Assembly (NCBI GenBank): GCA_963805525.1
Contig: CAWDUT010000006.1
Location: 62,001-126,000, forward strand
Direction: 5' to 3'
DNA length: 64,000 nucleotides
Source of the DNA: DASQFQ01 sp963805525
GTDB lineage: Bacteria > Actinomycetota > Thermoleophilia > Solirubrobacterales > Solirubrobacteraceae
Under the pieces are notes generated by a model. The model was given only the letters and a program-made list of their open reading frames with translations, was not told the origin of the DNA and made no database searches. Position numbers and translations under genes: made by a program. Positions 15,783-22,264 of this stretch are shown one piece after another. Numbering within the stretch: the first letter of the stretch is position 1; the number at the start of each line of letters is the position of its first letter.

Positions 15783-16949
15783 ATGACGAACCAGGACGCA
15801 CTCACACCACGTCCCGAGCATCGCTTCACGTTCGGGCTCTGGACGGTCGGCAACCCCGGCGGCGACCCGTTCGGGCCCCCGACGCGCCCGCCGCTGGACC
15901 CGGTCGACTCGGTGCACCGCTTGGCCGAGCTCGGCGCATGGGGCGTGAGCCTGCACGACAATGATCTGGTCCCGTACGGGAGCTCCGCCGCCGAGCGCGA
16001 CCGCATCGTCGCGCGCTTCGCCGCGGCGCTGAAGGAGACCGGGCTGGGCGTCGGGATGGCGACGACGAACCTCTTCAGCCACCCGGCCTTCAAGGACGGC
16101 GCCTTCACCTCCAACGACCGCGGCGTGCGGCGCGCGGCGATCGGCAAGGCGATGACGTCGATCGACCTCGGCGCCGAGCTCGGCGCGGAGGTATACGTGT
16201 TCTGGGGCGGGCGCGAGGGGACCGAGGTCGGTGCCGCGAAGGATCCGCGCGATGCCCTCGAGCGCTACCGCGAGGCGATCGACGTGCTCTCCGACTACGC
16301 GATCGGCCAGGGCTACGACATGCGGTTCGCGATGGAGCCCAAGCCGAACGAGCCGCGCGGCGACCTGCTGCTGCCCACCGTCGGGCACGCGTTGCACTTC
16401 ATCACCACGCTGCAGCACCCGGACATGGTCGGGGTGAACCCGGAGGTGGCGCACGAGACGATGGCGGGGCTGTCGATCCACCACGGCGTGGGCCAGGCGC
16501 TGTGGGCCGGCAAGCTCTTCCACATCGACCTGAACGGTCAGCGGATCGGGCGCTACGACCAGGACTTCCGCTTCGGGGCCGAGGACCTCAAGGAGGCGTT
16601 CCTGCTCGTCCGGCTGCTCGAGCGCGCCGGGTACGCCGGGCCACGCCACTTCGACGCCCACGCCTACCGCAGCGAGGATCCCGACGGCGTGTGGGAGTTC
16701 GCGGCCGGCTGCATGCGCACCTACCTCGCGCTGGCCGAGGCGGCGCGGCGGTTCGACGCGCTGCCGGAGGCGACGGACGCGCTGGCCGCGGCCGGCACGC
16801 CCGACCTCGCCGAGCCGTCGGTCGGCGCCGACGACACCCCCGAGATCCTGAAAGCGCAGGCCGAGCGGCTCGAGGAGCTCGCGGCGCGCGGGTACGCGAA
16901 CGAGCGGCTGGACCAGATCGTCGTGGACGTGCTGCTCGGCGTCCGCTGA
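15783..16949 (+). CDS. xylA: Xylose isomerase, actinobacterial type
   Basis: 388 aa, the usual length of Streptomyces-type (class I) xylose isomerases. Catalytic His58 and Asp61 in SLHDNDLVPYG, TTNLFSHPAFKDGAFTSND, metal Glu185 and Lys187 in MEPKPNEPRGD, and the metal loop HIDLNGQRIGRYDQD with FGAEDLKEAF. Converts D-xylose to D-xylulose (also glucose to fructose) in the cytoplasm. No xylulokinase gene lies beside it. Last gene of the 12216-16949 unit, ending 12 nt from the convergent LysR gene. Confidence 0.95.
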   Translation: MTNQDALTPRPEHRFTFGLWTVGNPGGDPFGPPTRPPLDPVDSVHRLAELGAWGVSLHDNDLVPYGSSAAERDRIVARFAAALKETGLGVGMATTNLFSHPAFKDGAFTSNDRGVRRAAIGKAMTSIDLGAELGAEVYVFWGGREGTEVGAAKDPRDALERYREAIDVLSDYAIGQGYDMRFAMEPKPNEPRGDLLLPTVGHALHFITTLQHPDMVGVNPEVAHETMAGLSIHHGVGQALWAGKLFHIDLNGQRIGRYDQDFRFGAEDLKEAFLLVRLLERAGYAGPRHFDAHAYRSEDPDGVWEFAAGCMRTYLALAEAARRFDALPEATDALAAAGTPDLAEPSVGADDTPEILKAQAERLEELAARGYANERLDQIVVDVLLGVR

Positions 16950-16961
16950 AGGACTCCGTCG

Positions 16962-17867
16962 TCACGCTCTCGCCGCGGCGGTGATCAGCGCGTCGGCCAC
17001 TCGGGCGGCGGGAGCGTCGAGCGGTCCGGGTTGCCGCGCGAGCACCACGCGGCGCAACTCCTGCGGCTCGCCGCGCACGGCGACGACCCTGACGCCCTCG
17101 GGCAGCACATCGAGGGCGACGGGGGCAAGCGTCGTGATGGCCAGACCGGCAGCCACGATCTGGAGCTTCGCCAGCCAGTCGCGCACGACGTAGCGAACGT
17201 CCGGGCGCTCCGGCAGCCCCGGCCAGACCCCGAGCAGGGAATCGCCCGCCTCGGAGCGGCTCGCGACCCAGACCTGGCCGTCGAGTTGCGCGACCTCGAT
17301 CGCCCGCGCGCTCGCGAATGGGTGTTCCGCAGACACGCCGAGGACCAGCTCGCGCTCCGACAGCGTCGTGAGCTCGAGCGGCGGCGACTCGGCATCCGGC
17401 GGGCGGAAGGGCGGAGTCCGAGAAAGGATCGCCAAGTCGAGCGTGCCCGCCCGCAGTGCCCGGGTCAGAGCGGGCGTGGTCCCCTCCCGCAAGGTCACCT
17501 TCAGACCTGCCGGCAGCGAGGCCAGCGCCTCCGGCACGAGCCCTGCCGCCGCCGTGGCGAACGCGCCCAGGCGCACCGGCCCCACCGCGATCTCCTCGTC
17601 GGTCGCCTCGCGCAGGGCGGCATCGAGCTCGTCGATGACCCGCCCCGCGCGCGGCAGCAGGCGCGATCCCGCGGGTGTCAGGGTCACGCCGTGCCGGCCG
17701 CGATCGAACAGCCGGCGGCCGGCGACGGCCTCGAGCGCCGCGACCTGTCGGGAGACTGCCGATTGCGTGTAGCCGAGGGACCGTGCCGCGGCAGAGAAGG
17801 AGCCCGCTTGCGCGACCTCCACCAAGACGCGCAAGCCGATGGGCGAGAAGTCCATGACCATGCGCAT
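16962..17867 (-). CDS. LysR-family transcriptional regulator
   Basis: 301 aa from ATG 17867; ATG 17861 and 17855 are alternatives. The N-terminal HTH (LVEVAQAGSFSAAARSLGYTQSAVSRQVAALEA) is followed by a periplasmic-binding-like effector domain. ATG 17867 is preferred because a TACCAT -10 box lies 5 nt before it, implying a leaderless message. It is divergent from the SDR gene at 17932, its probable target; the inverted repeats across 17857-17888 lie on its own start. Confidence 0.88.
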   Translation of the reverse strand: MRMVMDFSPIGLRVLVEVAQAGSFSAAARSLGYTQSAVSRQVAALEAVAGRRLFDRGRHGVTLTPAGSRLLPRAGRVIDELDAALREATDEEIAVGPVRLGAFATAAAGLVPEALASLPAGLKVTLREGTTPALTRALRAGTLDLAILSRTPPFRPPDAESPPLELTTLSERELVLGVSAEHPFASARAIEVAQLDGQVWVASRSEAGDSLLGVWPGLPERPDVRYVVRDWLAKLQIVAAGLAITTLAPVALDVLPEGVRVVAVRGEPQELRRVVLARQPGPLDAPAARVADALITAAARA

Positions 17868-17888
17868 ACCGCATGGTACCGGTGCCAT
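17857..17888. promoter_or_regulatory. Two adjacent inverted repeats at the LysR start
   Basis: Arms ACCATGCG (17857-17864) and CGCATGGT (17870-17877) are perfect over 8 bp with a 5-nt spacer. An overlapping 16-bp near-palindrome ATGGTACCGGTGCCAT (17873-17888) has one mismatch per arm. Together they cover the LysR start codon and its -10 box TACCAT (17878-17873), so they may be autoregulatory operators. Confidence 0.5.
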
Positions 17889-17931
17889 ATTCTCGACTTG
17901 GGGATGGCTCCGCGCGGCTAGGTTGCTGCCC

Positions 17932-18801
17932 ATGACCGCTTCCCGAATCGCCCTTGTCACGGGCGCGAATCAAGGGCTCGGCCGCGCTCTGGCCGAAGCG
18001 CTGGCTGCCCGCATGGCGCCTCAAGACCTCGTCCTGCTCACCGGCCGCGACGCGACGCGCGTCGAGGCTGCCGCGGCCGCCGTCGCCGACGGGCCGGCGA
18101 CCGCTCGCGTGGAGGGCCGCCTGCTCGACGTCCGTGACGGTGACGCGATCGTTGCCCTGGCCGCCGAGCTCGGGGAGGTCGACATCGTCTTCTCCAACGC
18201 GACGTCGCGCATGAGCCCGCACGCCGATCCCGCCCACGAGGTCGATGCCGTCGCCGAGACCAGCAACCTCGCGACAAGCCGGATGCTCCGCGCGTTCGCA
18301 CCCCGCCTGCGCCGCGGCGGCCGGTTGATCGTCATCGCCAGTGCGCTCGGCACGCTCGACAAGCTCGACGACCGCGTTGCCGGGCGCATTGCGGCAGCGG
18401 CCGAGAGCCTCGACGCCGTCGACGCCCTCGTCGCCGACTGGCGCCAGGCCGTCCGCGAGGGCCGTGCCGAAGACGAGGGCTACGGGGCGTGGCTGAACAT
18501 CCCCTCGAAGGTCGCCCAGGTCGCCGCGGTCCGCGCCGTCGCTCGGGAGCGCCGCAGCGCCGATCTCGCCGACAACAGGCTGATCATGGCGCTCTGCCCG
18601 GGCCTGATCGACACCGACGCCTCCCGCCCTTGGTTCGACGACATGAGCGAGGCGCAGACGCCGGCCGAGGCTGCGTCCTGGCCCGTCGAGCTCGCTCTCG
18701 CCGGCAGCTACGACACCGCCTTCTACGGCGAGCTCGTCCAGTTCGGCAAGGTCCTGCCATGGGAGTCCGGCGTGCCGGTGCAGCACCGGGCGACCGCCTG
18801 A
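17932..18801 (+). CDS. Short-chain dehydrogenase/reductase with altered active site
   Basis: 289 aa. Cofactor motif TGANQGLGRAL (10-20), FSNAT in place of NNAG, Ser137 in VIASALGTL and Lys193 in IPSKVAQ. By eye the position of the catalytic Tyr (four before Lys) is Asn189, so the usual YxxxK is NxxxK. The CPGLIDTDASRPW segment resembles carbonyl-reductase-type SDRs. Start ATG 17932 lies 7 nt after TAGGTT (leaderless). Divergent from the LysR regulator. Either a specialised reductase or a non-catalytic NAD(P)-binding protein. Confidence 0.8.
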   Translation: MTASRIALVTGANQGLGRALAEALAARMAPQDLVLLTGRDATRVEAAAAAVADGPATARVEGRLLDVRDGDAIVALAAELGEVDIVFSNATSRMSPHADPAHEVDAVAETSNLATSRMLRAFAPRLRRGGRLIVIASALGTLDKLDDRVAGRIAAAAESLDAVDALVADWRQAVREGRAEDEGYGAWLNIPSKVAQVAAVRAVARERRSADLADNRLIMALCPGLIDTDASRPWFDDMSEAQTPAEAASWPVELALAGSYDTAFYGELVQFGKVLPWESGVPVQHRATA

Positions 18802-18897
18802 GGTTTGCCTGGACATTGCACGTGGGCGTGATGAGCGGCGCCGAACGCGGTCGGTTCGCCGCCTATCCCCGCGGCGAGATGAGCCGCTGAGGCGTGC

Positions 18898-20055
18898 TTG
18901 ACCGCGAGGAAGGGCGGCCATACGGTCTCCGGGCCCCTCACGATCGGACTCCAGAGCAAGCGCCGCGCCAGGGTCGGGACGTTCGTCCCGTCGGACACCC
19001 GCAGCGACCTGAGGGTCTCCTCCGGCAAGTGCGACGGGCTCGACGGCACCGGCGGCCAGCTTTTCTCGATCCCCGAGCCCAACGGCGCGCTGGGCACGGG
19101 CAACCCCTGTTACTTCTTCCCCAAGGCTCCGCAGTTCGTCGACCCGCGGATCGACAAGCTGCGGTTCGACTCGACGCGGAAGATCGACAAGACGCAGAGC
19201 GCGGTCCGAGGGGGATCGGACTGCCACACGAACGCCGACATCACCGCGACCCGCTCGATCCACGCCACGTTGCGCGTCGGGAACGGCGGTCCCGACGACC
19301 GCGGCGGCCCGACTGACGCCGAGCGCCAGAAGGCGTTCGCGACGAGCGATCTCCTGACGTCGCTGCTGCGCGCGGAGCTGCCGTGCGGCTATGCGGCGCT
19401 CGGCGCCGGCACCGCGCTGTGGTCGTCGACCGTCGGCGGGCCGACGGCGCCCGCCGCGCTGGTTCCGGCGTCGGTGCTGATCTCGGCTGGGGTGCCGCTC
19501 TGTGCCACCTACGCCGCGCGGATCGCCGCGGACATCAACATCGTCAACGACCCGCCGGTCGGCAACGTCAACAAGGTCGCCAAGCCGAAGCGGACGCCGT
19601 CGAGCGCCGAGGCTGCCGCGAAGCTGGCGTCGTGCGACTCCCAGCCCGCCGACCAGCAGGCGTTCTGCGCCGAGCTGCGCACCGACACCGCCGACGAGGT
19701 CGCTGCCGCCACGAAGCTGACGGCGATCGCCGACGCGCTGCTGATGACCGTCGACCGCGAGACGAAGGCGCGCAAGCATCACAAGCGACGCGCGCTCAAG
19801 CGTCAGGCACGCGCCGGCAACAAGCTCGTCAAGCAGATGCGAGCCGCCGCCGTGGCCGAGGACGCCGCGTGGCGGAAGATCCAGACGCTGATCGCGGCAC
19901 AGGGCCTGACCGGCAGCTTCACCGCGGCGCAGGACGGGACGGCGATCGGCGAGCTGCTCAAGCGGCTCAAGTCCCGCGGCGTCAGCCGGGCCGCCGCCAA
20001 CCGCTACGCCGCGTCGCCGCTCAACCCGGCCCCCGTCGACCTGCCCTCGCGCTAG
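18898..20055 (+). CDS. Unrecognised basic protein, possibly N-terminally truncated
   Basis: 385 aa from TTG 18898, the only plausible start after an in-frame TGA at 18880. I do not recognise the family. The first 130 residues are Gly/Ser-rich with paired Cys (SGKCDGLDGTGG, NPCYFF, GSDCHTN) like an extracellular domain, but no signal peptide precedes them. Residues about 170-215 are hydrophobic, and the C-terminal third is helical and very basic (KARKHHKRRALKRQARAGNK). Codon use matches its neighbours. It may be a secreted protein that lost its export signal. Convergent 4-bp overlap with the SHOCT gene. Confidence 0.5.
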   Translation: MTARKGGHTVSGPLTIGLQSKRRARVGTFVPSDTRSDLRVSSGKCDGLDGTGGQLFSIPEPNGALGTGNPCYFFPKAPQFVDPRIDKLRFDSTRKIDKTQSAVRGGSDCHTNADITATRSIHATLRVGNGGPDDRGGPTDAERQKAFATSDLLTSLLRAELPCGYAALGAGTALWSSTVGGPTAPAALVPASVLISAGVPLCATYAARIAADINIVNDPPVGNVNKVAKPKRTPSSAEAAAKLASCDSQPADQQAFCAELRTDTADEVAAATKLTAIADALLMTVDRETKARKHHKRRALKRQARAGNKLVKQMRAAAVAEDAAWRKIQTLIAAQGLTGSFTAAQDGTAIGELLKRLKSRGVSRAAANRYAASPLNPAPVDLPSR

Positions 20056-20576
20056 GTCTCGCTCAGGATCTTGGCCTTCTCGGCGGCGAACTCCTCGTCG
20101 CTGAGCACGCCGCGATCACGCAGATCCGCGATCTGGCCCAGGCGGTCGAGACGCGCCTGCGCGGGGTCGGCCGGCGCGGGGGCGGCTGCCGCCTCGGCGC
20201 GCTCGAGCTCGCGCAGCATGGCGAGATCAGGGTCGTCGTCGAGTGACAACTTGGGTCCTCCGGATTCGATGAGCGAGTACTTGCCAGGGTTCTTGTCGAG
20301 GACGAGCTTCGAGCGATGGCCGGGGTCGTAGAGCACCGGCACGCGCATGCCCGCGCGCGGCTCGCCGCCGGCGCGCCACTGGTCGGTGATCTCGGCCGTG
20401 AACGCCGGCTCGTCCGTCGGGCTGACCTGGAGCTTGAGCCGGAAGGTGCCGTAGGCGCCGATCTCGCCGGGCTTCCGCGTGGCCCACGGCCGCTCCTTGG
20501 CCTCCAGCACCTCGGCGTCCGCGCGCTTGCCGTTCTCGCTCAGCTTCGCGCGCAGCCGCTGGTTGTCACCCAGCAC
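20052..20576 (-). CDS. SHOCT-domain protein with DUF3592-like core
   Basis: 174 aa from GTG 20576, which has GGAGAGG about 10 nt upstream. The central beta-rich part (ADAEVLEAKERPW ... RVPVLYDPGHRSKLVLD) resembles DUF3592-type domains, and the C-terminus is a typical SHOCT helix pair (LGQIADLRDRGVLSDEEFAAEKAKIL). SHOCT tails are thought to mediate oligomerisation or targeting. No membrane segment is present. Divergent from the glycerophosphodiesterase gene. Function unknown. Confidence 0.75.
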   Translation of the reverse strand: MLGDNQRLRAKLSENGKRADAEVLEAKERPWATRKPGEIGAYGTFRLKLQVSPTDEPAFTAEITDQWRAGGEPRAGMRVPVLYDPGHRSKLVLDKNPGKYSLIESGGPKLSLDDDPDLAMLRELERAEAAAAPAPADPAQARLDRLGQIADLRDRGVLSDEEFAAEKAKILSET

Positions 20577-20642
20577 CGCGCCATCCTCTCCGAGCAAGCG
20601 TGGCTTTGCAACGGTCGCCCGGACGGGTAACGTCGCCGTGCC

Positions 20643-21620
20643 GTGCGCACCGTTCTCCTGTCCTCGCTGCTGGCGCTTGCCGCGCTCGGCCTCGTGCCGG
20701 CCGGAGCCGCTGCCGCCGGGAACCCGTGGCTCGAGCGGCGGGTGCTGAACATCGCGCACCAGGGCGGCGAGGACGAGTTCCCGTCGAACACGCTGTACGC
20801 GTTCCGGCGCTCGGTCCGCGCCGGAGCCGACATGCTCGAGCTGGACATCGGGGTCACGCGCGACAACAAGGTCGTGGTGATGCACGACACGACCGTGGAC
20901 CGCGTGACCAACGGCCACGGGACGGTCGCGTCGTACACGCTCAAGAAGCTGCGCAAGCTCGACGCGGCGTACTGGTTCGCGCCCGGCCGCAGCGATGCCT
21001 ACCGCCATGGGCTCAAGGCGCGCGCCTACCGCCTGCGCGGCGTGGCGACCGGCAAGCGCAAGGCCCCGAAGGGCTTCAAGCGCTCGGACTTCCGCGTGGC
21101 GACGCTGCGCGAGGTGATGCGCGCGTTCCCGCACACGCCGATCAACATCGAGGTCAAGGGGCGCACGAAGAAGGAGGAGACCGCCGAGTACGTGCGCAAC
21201 GCGGAGGCGCTCGCGAAGCTGCTGAAGGGCACGCGCCGGCGGGACCTGATCGTGACGTCGTTCCGCCAGCAGGCGATCGACCGCTTCCACGCGCTCGTCC
21301 CCGCGATCGCGCTCGCGCCCGGGATCGACGGCGCGATCGCGTGGTACGGCGGTGGCTCGCCGGGCGACGGCGTCGTGGCGTTCCAGCTGCCGATCACCTA
21401 CGACCTCGGGGGGCAGACGCTCGCCGTCACGACGCCCGAGAACGTCGCCCGCGCCCACCGCGAGGGCTACGCGTGGCACACGTGGCTATCTGACGACGGA
21501 GAGTCGGTCGCGACCTGGCGGACGCTGATCGACGAGTGCGTCGACGGCGTGATGACGGCGCGCCCCGTCGCGTTCGAGCGGCTGCTGCGCAAGCACAGCG
21601 CGCCGCCCGCCTGCGGCTGA
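20643..21620 (+). CDS. Secreted glycerophosphodiester phosphodiesterase
   Basis: 325 aa from GTG 20643, 9 nt after TAACGT (-35 TTGCAA at 20606-20611), hence probably leaderless. Signal peptide 1-25 (ALAALGLVPAGAAAA). Catalytic GDPD motifs: His39 in IAHQGGEDEFPSNT, Glu66 and Asp68 in MLELDIG and His81 in MHDTTVDR. The usual HR pair is HQ. Hydrolyses glycerophosphodiesters to glycerol 3-phosphate outside the membrane, a source of phosphate and glycerol. Followed by the ABC ATPase remnant. Confidence 0.88.
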   Translation: MRTVLLSSLLALAALGLVPAGAAAAGNPWLERRVLNIAHQGGEDEFPSNTLYAFRRSVRAGADMLELDIGVTRDNKVVVMHDTTVDRVTNGHGTVASYTLKKLRKLDAAYWFAPGRSDAYRHGLKARAYRLRGVATGKRKAPKGFKRSDFRVATLREVMRAFPHTPINIEVKGRTKKEETAEYVRNAEALAKLLKGTRRRDLIVTSFRQQAIDRFHALVPAIALAPGIDGAIAWYGGGSPGDGVVAFQLPITYDLGGQTLAVTTPENVARAHREGYAWHTWLSDDGESVATWRTLIDECVDGVMTARPVAFERLLRKHSAPPACG

Positions 21621-21653
21621 GGGCCTTCCCCACCAGACTTGTAGAGTTGGCCG

Positions 21654-22153
21654 GTGACCAAGCTCCCCGCCCTTCTCCTCCTCACCCGTCGACGAGCACC
21701 GGGCGATCCGGTGAAGGCCCGCCGCCGGCTCGGGATGGTCTTCCAGGCCTTCAACCTCTTCCCGCACACGACCGTGCTCGAGAACCTCACGCTCGCTTCG
21801 GGCTGGCCGGGCGCGAGCACGACTCGCCGGACCAGCTCTCCGGCGGTCAGCAGCAGCGCGTCGCGATCGCACGCGCGTTCGCCACCCGGCCGCGCGCGCT
21901 GCTACTCGACGAGAGCACGAGTGCGCTGGACCCTGAGCTCGTCGGCGAGGTGATGGACGTCGTCCGCGAGCTGAAGGCCGCGGGGATGCCGATGATCCTC
22001 GCCACGCACGAGATGGCGTTCGCCCGCGAGGTCGCCGACGAGGTGTGCTTCCTCCACGACGGCCTCATCGTCGAGCGCGGGGCGCCCGCGAGCGTCCTCG
22101 GCGCTCCGAAGCGGCCCGAGACCCAGCGGTTCCTGTCGCGGCTGGGCGTCTGA
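21654..22153 (+). pseudogene. Broken polar amino-acid ABC ATPase (GlnQ-like)
   Basis: Two pieces of one ATPase lie in different frames. In the frame from about 21711, RRRLGMVFQAFNLFPHTTVLENLTLA covers the Q-loop; the signature to the end (DQLSGGQQQRVAIARAF, Walker B LLLDEST, H-loop LATHEMAFAREVADEV) lies in the frame that ends at 22153. The whole Walker A half is absent, and about 25-30 residues between NLTLA and DQLSGG are deleted together with a frameshift near 21800. No permease or binding protein is nearby, so it is a decaying relic. Confidence 0.82.
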
Positions 22154-22212
22154 GCGGGCCTGGCGCCGCAGATACTCGAGCAGCTCGAGGTCGTGGAGGG
22201 CGCGTCCGACAG

Positions 22213-22258
22213 CCGATGGGCGAAATTCTGGCCATCGGTGTAGGGCGTGACTTAGGGT
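22213..22258 (+). promoter_or_regulatory. LAL regulator promoter with inverted repeat
   Basis: Inverted arms CCGATGG (22213-22219) and CCATCGG (22232-22238) enclose 12 nt and cover the -35 region. The -10 TAGGGT (22253-22258) is followed after 6 nt by ATG 22265, implying a leaderless transcript. No good -35 consensus is visible, consistent with an activator-dependent promoter, possibly self-controlled. Confidence 0.45.
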
Positions 22259-22264
22259 CGCGTC

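Noticed and set aside
16588..19782. Very long open frame (about 1060 codons) on the minus strand
   Set aside because: It is antisense to xylA and the SDR gene and runs through the LysR gene in another frame; its product is Arg/Gly-rich with no motif. Typical by-product of 70% G+C coding DNA.
21654..21953. A short real gene of 99 codons from GTG 21654
   Set aside because: Its central part is the Q-loop region of a GlnQ-type ATPase and the rest is out of frame, so it is part of the pseudogene.
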